From contig DCTE01000072.1 in the NCBI GenBank assembly GCA_002329405.1, positions 232 to 23,915 on the forward strand: DNA of 23,684 bases. Reading direction: 5' to 3'. A program made the translations under genes and the position numbers. The DNA is from Ruminococcaceae bacterium UBA1448 (GTDB lineage: Bacteria; Bacillota; Clostridia; Oscillospirales; Ruminococcaceae). Positions 6,774 to 15,203 of the stretch are shown in pieces. How positions within the stretch are numbered: the first letter of the stretch is position 1; each line of letters opens with the position of its first letter. A model generated the notes under the pieces. That model was not told the origin of the DNA. It made no database searches and worked only from the letters and a program-made list of their open reading frames with translations.

Positions 6774-7877
6774 ATGGCAAAGAAGAATGTCGTCGTAATC
6801 GGCTACGGCGGAATGGGCGGCTGGCATACCCGCATGATCGGTGGAAACAAGCTGGTCAATGATGGCTATAAACCGCCTGAAAATCTGGAAAACGGCAGCG
6901 ATTGCGTCAATCTGAAAGGCATTTACGATATTAAGGAAGAAAGATGCAAGCTGGCTGAGGAGCGGGGTATTTACGCTTATCATTCGTTTGAAGAGGTGCT
7001 GGCAGACCCTGAGGTGGACATCCTGACGCTGGCAGTCCCGAACGATTGCCATAAAGACCTTGCCATTCGCGCAATGGCAGCAGGCAAGCATGTCATCAGT
7101 GAAAAGCCGGTCACCCTGTGCAGTGCTGACTTACAGGAGATGATTGACGCTTCTGAGAAATATGGACGGCTGTTCACTGTACACCAGAACCGCCGTTGGG
7201 ACGCTGACTTCCTGGCTTTCAAGGAGATCTATGAAAGCGGCAAAATGGGTTATGTCTTCAATATTGAGTCCCGTGTACATGGTTCTCGGGGTATTCCCGG
7301 CGACTGGAGACAGCGCAAGGCGTATGGCGGCGGTATGATGCTCGACTGGGGTGTCCATCTGATTGACCAGATGCTGATGATGATTCCCGAGAAGGTCGCT
7401 TCGGTTTATGCGAGAATGGATCATATCACCAATGATGAGGTCGATGATGGATTTAAGATGGATGTCACCTTTGAGAGCGGTCTGGTTTACCGTATCGAAG
7501 TTGGCACCACCAACTTTATCAACCTGCCCCGCTGGTATATGCAGGGCGCAGTCGGCACCGCTGTCCTCAACAGCTGGGACCTGAATGACGGTGAGATTGT
7601 TATTTACCGTGATGAGGACGAAGGAGAAGTCAAACCGGTTGTCACTGCTGCCGGCCTGACCAAGACAATGGCTCCCCGTAAACCCAGCACGCTGGAACAT
7701 CTGCCGATTCCGCAGTTGAACCCCGACGTTCATGACTTTTACCGCAATGTCTGCAAGGCGATCGACGGTGAAGAACCTCAGATTGTCACCCATCCCCAGA
7801 TGATGCGGGTCATGAAGCTGATGGAAGCTGCGTTTGAATCCGACCGCCTCGGAAGACCCGTTCCATTTGAAGTGTAA
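6774..7877 (+). CDS. Gfo/Idh/MocA-family NAD(P)-dependent oxidoreductase
   Basis: A 367-residue soluble dehydrogenase. The N-terminal Rossmann fold has VVVIGYGGMGGWH (6-18). EKP (110-112) holds the family's catalytic Lys, and GGGMMLDWGVHLIDQ (185-199) is the C-terminal-domain motif with catalytic Asp and His. Members oxidise or reduce sugars, inositols or glycosides; the substrate cannot be read from the sequence. Start ATG at 6774 with AAAGGG upstream. It appears monocistronic, between a promoter with a cre-like operator and a strong terminator, which suggests carbon-source control. The galK-galT operon follows but has its own promoter. Confidence 0.9.
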   Translation: MAKKNVVVIGYGGMGGWHTRMIGGNKLVNDGYKPPENLENGSDCVNLKGIYDIKEERCKLAEERGIYAYHSFEEVLADPEVDILTLAVPNDCHKDLAIRAMAAGKHVISEKPVTLCSADLQEMIDASEKYGRLFTVHQNRRWDADFLAFKEIYESGKMGYVFNIESRVHGSRGIPGDWRQRKAYGGGMMLDWGVHLIDQMLMMIPEKVASVYARMDHITNDEVDDGFKMDVTFESGLVYRIEVGTTNFINLPRWYMQGAVGTAVLNSWDLNDGEIVIYRDEDEGEVKPVVTAAGLTKTMAPRKPSTLEHLPIPQLNPDVHDFYRNVCKAIDGEEPQIVTHPQMMRVMKLMEAAFESDRLGRPVPFEV

Positions 7878-7903
7878 GCAGCTGAATTTATAAACGAGAT
7901 ACC

Positions 7904-7951
7904 AATTCCCGCATACCCTGTCCTGATACGGCTGGTGTGCGGGAATTTTTT
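7904..7951 (+). terminator. Rho-independent terminator of the oxidoreductase gene
   Basis: AATTCCCGCATACC (7904-7917) pairs with GGTGTGCGGGAATT (7934-7947), with one U-G wobble, and runs into a T tract. Confidence 0.9.
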
Positions 7952-7985
7952 GTGCAGAAATGCAGAAAATGTGGGTTCTTGTTTG

Positions 7986-8013
7986 GTAAATGTCCCGTTT
8001 ACTGGCGGGTAAA
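7986..8013. promoter_or_regulatory. Three alternating GTAAA/TTTAC half-sites upstream of galK
   Basis: GTAAA (7986-7990), TTTAC (7998-8002) and GTAAA (8009-8013) alternate in orientation with 7- and 6-base spacers, ending 22 bases upstream of the galK -35 box. The half-site matches that of the palindrome at 6742-6755. The position would suit an activator or upstream repressor, but the pattern is short and could be chance. Confidence 0.3.
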
Positions 8014-8035
8014 GCAATCGTCTACCAGAATGTCT

Positions 8036-8064
8036 TTGACTTTGTAGGTTGAAAGGATTATACT
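8036..8064 (+). promoter_or_regulatory. galK-galT promoter
   Basis: TTGACT (8036-8041), a 17-base spacer and TATACT (8059-8064) are close to the sigma-A consensus. The start is predicted near 8071, giving a leader of about 114 bases. Confidence 0.8.
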
Positions 8065-8070
8065 AAAAAC

Positions 8071-8184
8071 AGAAACCCTGTCCGGGGCAGGGAACCAGCC
8101 TGTGCACGAGTACAGGAGGACAGTTCGCGGATGCGGACGGGTGGTCCCGGTAATGCAATTTTATAGAGTTGGCAGGAGGAACGT
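8071..8184 (+). promoter_or_regulatory. Structured galK leader with a possible leader peptide
   Basis: The leader holds hairpin CCCTG/CAGGG (8076-8092), hairpin CCTGTG/TACAGG (8099-8116, six-base loop), stem TTCGC/GCGGA (8124-8137) and CGGG/CCCG (8138-8149). A strong AGGAGG (8114-8119) is partly inside the second hairpin and precedes an 11-codon frame at 8131-8166, MRTGGPGNAIL, which ends 18 bases before galK. A separate GGAGGA serves galK. This arrangement could couple leader translation or structure to galK expression. No known riboswitch class is recognised. Confidence 0.4.
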
Positions 8185-9471
8185 ATGAAACTGACTGAAG
8201 TGAGAAAACAGCTGGAAGCAGGAGCGTTTGCAGAACAGTTTGAGATGCTTTACGGAAATCAGACCGAGCAGCTGACCCGGCAGAAAGAACGGTATCTGAA
8301 GCTGGTGGACCTTTTTGAAAAGCAGTTCCCGGGTCGTGAAGAAGTGCACCTTTTTTCGGCACCCGGCCGTACTGAGATCGGCGGCAACCATACCGACCAT
8401 CAGCATGGCTGCGTACTGGCGGCTGCTGTCAATCTGGACGTCATCGCCGTAGTCGCTTTTCATAACGATGGGGTCATCCGTCTGAAATCGACCGGGTATC
8501 CGATGGATACGATTGACCTTTCTGATCTGGAGGTTCAGCAGCGGGAAAAAGGCAAGGCTGCTGCACTGATTCGTGGCGTTGCGGCATCTTTTGCAAAGAT
8601 TGGGGTTAAGATCGGCGGTTTTGACGCTTACACGACGTCGGATGTCCTCAGCGGCAGCGGACTGTCTTCGTCGGCAGCTTTTGAGGTGCTGGTTGGTACG
8701 ATTATTGACCAGTACTACAACGGCGGAAAAGCAGGCGCAGTCGAGATCGCAAAGTTTGGACAGTATGCGGAGAATGTCTATTTCGGCAAGGCAAGCGGCC
8801 TGATGGACCAGATGGTCAGCTCGGTTGGTGGTTTTGTCTGCATCGACTTCAATGATCCCGCCAATCCCGGCATTGAAAAACGTGAATTTGATTTTGCAAA
8901 AGCTGGTTATTGTCTCTGCGTAACCGATACCAAGGGCAGCCATGCAGGCCTGACCGATGACTATGTTGCCATCCCGGCAGAAATGAAATCGGTTGCAGCC
9001 GCGTTTGGAAAAGAATATCTGCGGGATGTCGATGAGCAGGCGTTCTGGGCTGCAATCCCTGAACTGCACGGTAAATGCAGCGACCGCGCGATTATGAGAG
9101 CGGCTCACTTCTTTGGTGAAAACCGCCGGGCGGTTGAAGAAGCGGACGCACTGCATGCGGGTGATCTGGAGCGGTTCTTTGCAGTATTTAAGGCGTCTGC
9201 TGCTTCTTCGGCTGAACTGCTGCAAAACCTGTATGCGCCGCATAAACCGGAAGAACAGGCGATCCCGCTTGCGATCTGGGCGAGCAAACGCTGTCTGGGC
9301 AATGACGCGGCGGTCAGGGTGCACGGCGGCGGGTTTGCCGGTACCATCCAGGCATTTGTTCCGGTGGAAAAACAGCAGCAGTACCGCAAAGCAATGGAAA
9401 GCCTGTTCGGAGAGGGCAGCTGCTATCTGCTGCGTATCCGTCCGGTAGGCGGAATTCAACTGAAGGACTGA
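8185..9471 (+). CDS. galK: Galactokinase
   Basis: GalK phosphorylates alpha-D-galactose to galactose 1-phosphate in the Leloir pathway. The 428-residue GHMP kinase has the galactokinase signature APGRTEIGGNHTDHQHG (59-75), the ATP-binding GSGLSSSAA (157-165), the catalytic-Asp context GLMDQM (205-210) and the C-terminal VHGGGFAGTIQAFV (379-392). It is longer than the roughly 390-residue Escherichia coli enzyme because of an N-terminal extension of about 50 residues before the signature. ATG at 8185 follows GGAGGA. galT starts 35 bases after the stop, so the two form an operon; galE and a transporter are not in the window. Confidence 0.95.
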   Translation: MKLTEVRKQLEAGAFAEQFEMLYGNQTEQLTRQKERYLKLVDLFEKQFPGREEVHLFSAPGRTEIGGNHTDHQHGCVLAAAVNLDVIAVVAFHNDGVIRLKSTGYPMDTIDLSDLEVQQREKGKAAALIRGVAASFAKIGVKIGGFDAYTTSDVLSGSGLSSSAAFEVLVGTIIDQYYNGGKAGAVEIAKFGQYAENVYFGKASGLMDQMVSSVGGFVCIDFNDPANPGIEKREFDFAKAGYCLCVTDTKGSHAGLTDDYVAIPAEMKSVAAAFGKEYLRDVDEQAFWAAIPELHGKCSDRAIMRAAHFFGENRRAVEEADALHAGDLERFFAVFKASAASSAELLQNLYAPHKPEEQAIPLAIWASKRCLGNDAAVRVHGGGFAGTIQAFVPVEKQQQYRKAMESLFGEGSCYLLRIRPVGGIQLKD

Positions 9472-9505
9472 AACAGTAATCAAATAGACAGGGAGATGCT
9501 TATTG

Positions 9506-10996
9506 ATGATCTACGAGGATGTACAGAGCCTGATTGATTATGCCATTCAAAATGAGCTGATAACGCCGGACGACGTCTATGTAATCCGCAATCAGCTGAT
9601 GGAGCAGCTGGGGCTGACCGATTGGGAAAATCCCGCACATGCGGACGGCAGCCAGCCTGTTGATACCATTCTTGAACATCTGGTTGACTACGCCTGTGAA
9701 AAAGGTATAATTCCCGATACAACCGCTTCCCGCGATCTGTATGATACCCGTCTGATGGGTGTGCTGACCCCCTTCCCCCGCGAAGTGATCGCACAGTTTC
9801 ACCGTCATTATCAGGTTAGCCCTCAGGAGGCGACTGACTGGTATTTCCGTTTCAGCGAAGCACTCAACTATGTCCGCGCTGGCCGGATTGCCAAAGACTT
9901 GAAGTGGACTTATGAATCGGAATACGGTACATTGGATATTACGATCAACCGCTCCAAACCGGAAAAAGACCCGCGGGATATTGCGCTTGCCCGCACCCGT
10001 ACCGCTTCTTCCTATCCGCTTTGCCAGCTCTGCCCCGAGAACGCGGGGTTTGCAGGACATCAGAACCATCCGGCCAGACAGAACCTCCGTCCGATTCCGA
10101 TCAAGGTCTATGGTCAGGACTGGCAGTTCCAGTATTCCCCTTATGGATACTATAACGAGCACTGTATCGTCTTCAATACCCGTCATATTCCGATGGTTAT
10201 TGACAGTACAGTTTTCGAAAAGCTGATGGATATCGTTGATCTGCTGCCCCATTACTTTGTCGGTTCCAACGCCGACCTGCCGATCGTCGGTGGTTCCATT
10301 TTGAGCCATGAACATTTCCAGGGCGGTCATTATACCTTTGCAATGGAAAAAGCGGAGATGGAAACACATTTTACCCTTCCGCAGTTTGAAGGCGTTGAAA
10401 TGGGAACGGTCAAATGGCCGATGTCGGTAATCCGTCTGCGTTCGGAAGACCGAAAGGCACTGTCTGCCGCCGCTTCCTATATCCATTCTCAGTGGCGCAC
10501 CTACAGCGACCCCGAGGCGGGTATCTATGCGGAAACCGACGGCACGCCGCATAACACAGTTACCCCGATTATGCGTAAAAAAGGTTCTGCATATGAATGT
10601 GACCTGGTGCTGCGCAACAATCTGACTTCGGAAGAACGCCCGCTCGGTATCTTCCATCCCAACCCTTCGCTGCATCATATCAAAAAGGAAAATATCGGCC
10701 TGATCGAAGTCATGGGCCTTGCCGTACTGCCTGCGCGCCTGGCGGTGGAACTGGAAGTGCTCAAGGATGCGATGCTGGAAGGCCGTGACCTGACGGCAGA
10801 TCCTCAGACCGCTTCCCATGCGGAATGGGCAAAGACGGTTCTGGCGAACCATCCCGAATTCTCGAAAGACAATGCGCAGGAGATTCTGCGTCAGGAGGTC
10901 GGCGCGGTATTTGAGCAGGTGCTTTGCGATGCCGGTGTCTATAAACGCGATGCCAAAGGACAGGCAGCATTTGCACGCTTTATCAGCAGTCTTTAA
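9506..10996 (+). CDS. galT: UDP-glucose--hexose-1-phosphate uridylyltransferase, class II
   Basis: GalT exchanges galactose 1-phosphate with the glucose 1-phosphate of UDP-glucose. The 496-residue length and motifs place it in class II (Firmicutes type): CQLCPEN (173-179), GHQNHPARQNLRPIPI, YYNEHCIVFNTRHIPM, and GSILSHEHFQGG, whose HEHFQ replaces the class I HPHxQ active site. Start: ATG at 9506 with GGGAG ten bases upstream; a TTG at 9503 in the same frame is less likely. It is the last gene of the galK operon, with a strong hairpin terminator shared with the convergent acetyltransferase gene. Confidence 0.95.
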   Translation: MIYEDVQSLIDYAIQNELITPDDVYVIRNQLMEQLGLTDWENPAHADGSQPVDTILEHLVDYACEKGIIPDTTASRDLYDTRLMGVLTPFPREVIAQFHRHYQVSPQEATDWYFRFSEALNYVRAGRIAKDLKWTYESEYGTLDITINRSKPEKDPRDIALARTRTASSYPLCQLCPENAGFAGHQNHPARQNLRPIPIKVYGQDWQFQYSPYGYYNEHCIVFNTRHIPMVIDSTVFEKLMDIVDLLPHYFVGSNADLPIVGGSILSHEHFQGGHYTFAMEKAEMETHFTLPQFEGVEMGTVKWPMSVIRLRSEDRKALSAAASYIHSQWRTYSDPEAGIYAETDGTPHNTVTPIMRKKGSAYECDLVLRNNLTSEERPLGIFHPNPSLHHIKKENIGLIEVMGLAVLPARLAVELEVLKDAMLEGRDLTADPQTASHAEWAKTVLANHPEFSKDNAQEILRQEVGAVFEQVLCDAGVYKRDAKGQAAFARFISSL

Positions 10997-11017
10997 TCTG
11001 TAATTTACATTCGCAGC

Positions 11018-11066
11018 AAAAAGCAGGGAGCGTATCGTAGAAATACGGTGCGCTCCCTGCTTTGGC
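11018..11066. terminator. Bidirectional terminator between galT and the convergent acetyltransferase
   Basis: A perfect 13-bp stem AAAGCAGGGAGCG/CGCTCCCTGCTTT (11020-11032 with 11051-11063) encloses a small inner hairpin CGTA-GAAA-TACG. T runs flank it on both strands (longer on the minus strand), so it can end both converging transcripts. Confidence 0.88.
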
Positions 11067-11079
11067 AGTTATGAAAATA

Positions 11080-11688
11080 TTATTGGATCTGGTATTTTTC
11101 GGCGATGATGGCACGGACCTGATCAAAACTGCGGACAGGCGGCTGATCTTGCAGATGGGGACCGATATGTTTTTCCATCCAGACCATGTCATACCATCGG
11201 TTAAATTTATAACCGCACTGGGAAAAACGTCCAGCCATCCGGTAACCGAGATGGCTGTGAAAATGAACGCTGTCCAGTGTCAGAAATTCATCTTCTGATT
11301 GCGGATAAGCGATACAGGCGTTCAGATTGAGGATACCCTGTTCCCACAGTACATTTTCCAGTGCCTGGTAAAGCATGCGTCCAGCACCTGCACCCCGGCA
11401 GTCCTGACGGACATAAATAGAAGTCTCTACTGCCCAGTCATAGGCTTCCCGGTCGTGAAAGGTCCCTGCATAGGCATAACCGATCAGCTTTCCCTCCTGT
11501 ATCGCTGCCAGATAGGGAAATCGGGTCAGCGTTTTGCGGATACGCTGCTGAAACTCCTCAACAGTCGGCACCTGGTATTCAAAAGTGATGGCGGTATGCA
11601 GCACATAGGGAGCGTAAATATCCAGAAGCAGTTGTGCGTCCTCCGGTGTGACGATGCGGATGACGGTTTGCTTTTCAGTTTCTTTCAC
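11080..11688 (-). CDS. GNAT N-acetyltransferase, phosphinothricin acetyltransferase-like
   Basis: A 202-residue acetyl-CoA-dependent acetyltransferase. VIRIVTPEDAQLLLDIYAPYV, TAITFEYQVPTVEEFQQRI, IGYAYAGTFHDREAYDWAVE and the acetyl-CoA loop VRQDCRGAGAGRMLYQAL follow the order of the PAT/Bar subgroup, which acetylates phosphinothricin or related amino compounds. The native substrate is unknown. I place the start at GTG 11688: a perfect AAGGAGG (11703-11697) lies eight bases upstream. This start is inside the end of ogt, so the two genes overlap by 14 bases and are probably translationally coupled. A longer frame upstream is open but lacks a better start. Confidence 0.87.
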   Translation of the reverse strand: MKETEKQTVIRIVTPEDAQLLLDIYAPYVLHTAITFEYQVPTVEEFQQRIRKTLTRFPYLAAIQEGKLIGYAYAGTFHDREAYDWAVETSIYVRQDCRGAGAGRMLYQALENVLWEQGILNLNACIAYPQSEDEFLTLDSVHFHSHLGYRMAGRFSQCGYKFNRWYDMVWMEKHIGPHLQDQPPVRSFDQVRAIIAEKYQIQ

Positions 11689-12202
11689 ACACAGTTCCTC
11701 CTTGTATGGAAATACCTTCCAGTGTAAGCAGCCATTGCTTTTTCTCCAATCCGCCTGCATAACCAACCAGCGTATGGTCGCTGCCGACAACCCGGTGACA
11801 GGGAATGATAATTGAGATTGGATTGTGTCCGACTGCGCCGCCAACAGCCTGCGCAGACATAGACGGCCTGCCCATCCTTTGGGCAGCTTTCTGCGCAATC
11901 TGTCGGTAGGTCACGACCTGCCCATATGGAATTTCCAGCAAAAGGTTCCAGACCAGCTGGCGAAAGGCACTGCCTTTCGGGGCAAGCGGGAGCTGGTTGG
12001 GGTCGGGACGTTTTGCTGCAAAATAACTGTCCAGCCAACGGGACACAGAGGTCAGCAATGGCGTTTCCCGTTGTTCACAGGCATCAGTAAGCGTGGCAGT
12101 ATAATATTTTTGTCCTTCTATCCAAAGCCCTTTGAGCTGTTCTTTTTCAGACGCCAGCAGCAGAAGGCCGAGCGGGGAGGGATACAGAATTGTTTGATAC
12201 AT
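11675..12202 (-). CDS. ogt: Methylated-DNA--protein-cysteine methyltransferase
   Basis: This suicide enzyme moves the methyl group from O6-methylguanine to its own cysteine to repair alkylated DNA. The 175-residue protein has FRQLVWNLLLEIPYGQVVTY (80-99), GRPSMSAQAVGGAVGHNP with the arginine-finger region, and IIPCHRVVG (132-140), whose Cys135 is the methyl acceptor. The length fits Ogt/MGMT without an Ada domain. ATG at 12202 follows GGAGG. It is the first gene of a two-gene operon with the acetyltransferase and has its own promoter at 12240-12268. Confidence 0.95.
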   Translation of the reverse strand: MYQTILYPSPLGLLLLASEKEQLKGLWIEGQKYYTATLTDACEQRETPLLTSVSRWLDSYFAAKRPDPNQLPLAPKGSAFRQLVWNLLLEIPYGQVVTYRQIAQKAAQRMGRPSMSAQAVGGAVGHNPISIIIPCHRVVGSDHTLVGYAGGLEKKQWLLTLEGISIQGGTVCERN

Positions 12203-12239
12203 GAATTAGCCTCCGATGATCTGTTTTTCTCTGCCTGTT

Positions 12240-12268
12240 ATGATAGCACGAATGGCTTGTTTTGGCAA
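12240..12268 (-). promoter_or_regulatory. ogt promoter
   Basis: On the minus strand TTGCCA (12268-12263), a 17-base spacer and TATCAT (12245-12240). The -35 lies just after the terminator of the upstream kinase gene, so the two units are packed tightly. Confidence 0.6.
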
Positions 12269-12304
12269 CAAAAGGCCGGTACAGCATTTGCTGCACCGGC
12301 CTTT
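12267..12304 (-). terminator. Terminator of the phosphorelay operon
   Basis: AAAGGCCGGT/ACCGGCCTTT (12304-12295 with 12280-12271) with an inner CAGC/GCTG stem, followed on the minus strand by TGTTG. It begins nine bases after the kinase stop codon. Confidence 0.88.
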
Positions 12305-12312
12305 GCAGGGAC

Positions 12313-14832
12313 TTATTTCTGCTCCAGCAGCTTTTCCAGCGTCTGACAAAGGATATTGAAGTCAATTGGCTTGGAAATATGGGCATTCATACCGGCAGCG
12401 GTTGTCGCTGCAATATCTTCGGCAAAGGCATTGGCGGTGACCGCAATAATTGGGATAGTCCGGGCGTCGGGACGGGGAAGCGAACGGATATTTTTGGCAG
12501 CTTCACATCCATCCATCTGCGGCATCTGCATATCCATTAGAATCGCATCAAATTCAAATGGTTTGGATGCTTTGAATTGTGAAAGTGCTTCCTGGCCGTT
12601 CCATGCCTGTACAATCTCAATTCCGTTCATTGTCAGGATTTCAGTTGCAATTTCCATGTTGATCAGGTTATCTTCCGCCAGCAGGATTTTTCTGCCTTTC
12701 AGAGAAAATGCCGGCATATTCTGCGGTTCGGGAGTACGCTTTTCTTCCTGTACAACAGTGAAAGGAACAGTGACGGTAAAGGTAGTGCCAACGCCCAGCT
12801 GGCTGTCGACGCGAATCTGTCCGCTCATTTGGGTGACAAGGTTTTTGACAATCGGCATTCCCAATCCGGTTCCGCTGATCTGGCGGGAGGAGAAGGTTGT
12901 TTCGCGAGAATATGGTTCAAAAATCTGGGGAAGGAATTCCTGGGACATTCCAATGCCGGTATCCTGAACAACGATTTGATACTGGGAATATTCCTTGTCT
13001 TCAAATTGCTTGACGGCGACGGTGATGGAATCACCCTCCGTTGTAAATTTGAAAGCATTGGAAAGCAGATTGTTTAAGATCTGATTGATTCGTAAGGAGT
13101 CGCCTAAAACCATCGAACGAAACAGGGCGTATTGAACTGAAAAATGCTTTTTTTCCGATTCTGCCTGGATGTAGAAGGTAGAGATGCAATCATCAATACA
13201 CTTTTTGAGGTCGAAAGTTTCATTATTAAGGATTACTTTACCCTGTTCCAATCGGGACATATCCAGGATATCATTGACCAGATCCAGCAGCTGGCGGCTG
13301 GAAAAATAGATTCGGTCGATATATCCCAGCACTTTTTTAGGGTCTTCACTGTTCTGGCGTACCAGTTGGGACAGCCCCAGGATCGCATTAAGCGGGGTCC
13401 GCATATCGTGAGACATATTATTAAAGAAGGCGTGTTTGGCTTTTTCACTTCGCCGGGCATTTTCCAGTGCGTTTTCCAGCAGTTCACGTTCTTTCAGCTG
13501 CTGCTGTTTTTCCTGGTCCACCTCTTTGAAACAGAGAACAACCTCCTCTGGCGCCAGCGATTCATCGAACAGGATGCGGACGTTTACCCAGCGATATTCG
13601 TCTCCAAACTTGCGGAGAAAGTCGCCGCCATAGTCCCGGATACGGCGCGCAACCAGATTGCGCATACTTTCGGGCGAAAAACTCTTTTGGAATTCTGCAA
13701 AGGTGTCCGGCGGAATTACTTTTCCCACCATTTTGATCAATTCAGAATAAGGCCCTTTGGACGGAATGGCTCCACGGACATAGTCTGATCCTTTGATCAT
13801 TTCATAGGTTTCATTTTGATAGTCAATCCGGTACAAAGCAAAATAGGAGTTGCCCAGAACCCGTACCGTTTCGTTGGTCCGCTCCACCTGTGAAGACAGC
13901 CGCAGATCTCTCCATGCAACCACCAGTATGCCGCCGATACACAGACAAAGTACCAGTCCCAGAAGCAGCGCAAATTGCGAAGCCTGTGCAAGAATGGTGT
14001 TAAACGGAATGGTGATAATGATAATCCAACCGTTGGACATCGCATAGTAATAAACGCCTCTGCGCTCGCCATCCAGATCATCAATGCAGGTGTCATACGC
14101 ATCAAGCGAACCATTCTGGATCCGTATCAATATAGAATCTATGTAGTTTTGCAGTTCCTCCTGAGATCGTTTCTGGACAGCCTGATGGTAGATCAATGTA
14201 CCGGCGCTGTCGCATACAAAATAGGATGCTCGTTCCGGCAATTGGATGGCATTGGTATGAACCCGCAGGTTTTGCGGAAAGATATCAAACGCCAGTACCG
14301 TATCGGAGTCCTGGCACTTTTGCGCGATGGTGATGACCGGGTTGCCGGAAATGGCATCGGTATAAAGATTGGTAAAGATTACGCCTCCGTCGGCCTGTAT
14401 CGCCATTTGATACCATTCGGCGTTCTGATAGTCAAAGGTAGCATCCCCTTCCCAAGGATTGGCGGCAATCAGTCTGCCGTTAAGGATTGCGTAAGGATCT
14501 ACGGTGCTGGATCCCAATACCGACTGCATCTGTCGGTAAAAGGTGCCAATCCAGCTCTCAATCTCTTCATCCGTGTTTCCTCGTTCCTTCTGCGCGTTAA
14601 TTGAATTGGTACCGAAAGTGATTAGCGTTTCAAATACTGTCAGATTACTGGTTTCTTCTGCAACATAACTTTGGGCCAGTGCGGTACCCAATTGCTGAAA
14701 ATTGCGCAGCAGCGTATCTTGCAAAGTGGCGTGATAGGCAATCCCGAGAATCGTGATGGCGATGATGACGATAATGTATAGCCTTAGGCTTTTAAATAAG
14801 GTCTTCAGCCTTTTTGCCCGTGTGGGATTCAT
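12313..14832 (-). CDS. Membrane hybrid sensor histidine kinase (sensor, PAS-like, HisKA, HATPase, REC)
   Basis: An 839-residue hybrid kinase. A membrane segment near 18-34, an extracellular sensor of about 250 residues (likely dCache-type, by size and position) and a second membrane segment near 286-306 are followed by a PAS-like region (320-440) and coiled linker. The HisKA box NNMSHDMRTPLNA holds His475; ATPase motifs are the N box INQILNNLLSNAFKFT, VQDTGIGM and SGTGLGMPIVKNL. The C-terminal receiver has LAEDN, Asp767 in LMDMQMPQMDG and the SKP lysine. Start ATG at 14832 overlaps the HPt stop codon as ATGA, with AGGGGG upstream; a GTG at 14841 is possible. It probably passes phosphate through the HPt protein to the HD-GYP regulator encoded just upstream. 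The ligand is unknown. Confidence 0.93.
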   Translation of the reverse strand: MNPTRAKRLKTLFKSLRLYIIVIIAITILGIAYHATLQDTLLRNFQQLGTALAQSYVAEETSNLTVFETLITFGTNSINAQKERGNTDEEIESWIGTFYRQMQSVLGSSTVDPYAILNGRLIAANPWEGDATFDYQNAEWYQMAIQADGGVIFTNLYTDAISGNPVITIAQKCQDSDTVLAFDIFPQNLRVHTNAIQLPERASYFVCDSAGTLIYHQAVQKRSQEELQNYIDSILIRIQNGSLDAYDTCIDDLDGERRGVYYYAMSNGWIIIITIPFNTILAQASQFALLLGLVLCLCIGGILVVAWRDLRLSSQVERTNETVRVLGNSYFALYRIDYQNETYEMIKGSDYVRGAIPSKGPYSELIKMVGKVIPPDTFAEFQKSFSPESMRNLVARRIRDYGGDFLRKFGDEYRWVNVRILFDESLAPEEVVLCFKEVDQEKQQQLKERELLENALENARRSEKAKHAFFNNMSHDMRTPLNAILGLSQLVRQNSEDPKKVLGYIDRIYFSSRQLLDLVNDILDMSRLEQGKVILNNETFDLKKCIDDCISTFYIQAESEKKHFSVQYALFRSMVLGDSLRINQILNNLLSNAFKFTTEGDSITVAVKQFEDKEYSQYQIVVQDTGIGMSQEFLPQIFEPYSRETTFSSRQISGTGLGMPIVKNLVTQMSGQIRVDSQLGVGTTFTVTVPFTVVQEEKRTPEPQNMPAFSLKGRKILLAEDNLINMEIATEILTMNGIEIVQAWNGQEALSQFKASKPFEFDAILMDMQMPQMDGCEAAKNIRSLPRPDARTIPIIAVTANAFAEDIAATTAAGMNAHISKPIDFNILCQTLEKLLEQK

Positions 14833-15188
14833 CCCCAGCACCCCCTGATGGCATCTGCTGCCATTTCAGCGGCAGATAGAATGTCTGGCATCATATCTGC
14901 TGCATCGGAAAAACGATCTTCCCGAAGTGCAGTGACCTGCTGTGTAAACAGCGTAAACAAAGCCGTCATCGAAAGATTGCCGCACATCCCTTTGAGGGTA
15001 TGGGAAGCAGTCAGAGCAGCCTGTGCATCTTTGGCAGCAATCGCTTGTTGAAGGGCGGGAAGGGTAGTATCATTGAGGAATTTTTTAAGGAATCTTTCCA
15101 GCAGCATTTCATTATTCATAAATCGTTCCAGTGCGTCTTCCACGTTGATGCCGCCAGTTGTCAACAGTTGTTTTTGTGTGATATCCAT
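14829..15188 (-). CDS. Stand-alone histidine phosphotransfer (HPt) protein
   Basis: A 119-residue helical protein with the HPt motif ASHTLKGMCGNLSM (61-74), His63 being the phosphorylated residue. The N-terminal half (VEDALERFMNNEMLLERFLKKF) fits the first helices of the family. It would shuttle phosphate from the kinase receiver to the receiver of the HD-GYP protein. ATG at 15188 follows GGAGG by seven bases. It lies 15 bases after the HD-GYP gene and overlaps the kinase gene by four bases, so all three are one operon. Confidence 0.9.
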   Translation of the reverse strand: MDITQKQLLTTGGINVEDALERFMNNEMLLERFLKKFLNDTTLPALQQAIAAKDAQAALTASHTLKGMCGNLSMTALFTLFTQQVTALREDRFSDAADMMPDILSAAEMAADAIRGCWG

Positions 15189-15203
15189 TTGGGAACCTCC
15201 AGA

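Noticed and set aside
8161..9483. A 440-codon open frame on the minus strand opposite galK
   Set aside because: It mirrors galK almost exactly, has no start signals or known domain, and galK is unambiguous.
9500..10852. A 450-codon open frame on the minus strand opposite galT
   Set aside because: Same reasoning: a shadow of galT with no independent evidence.
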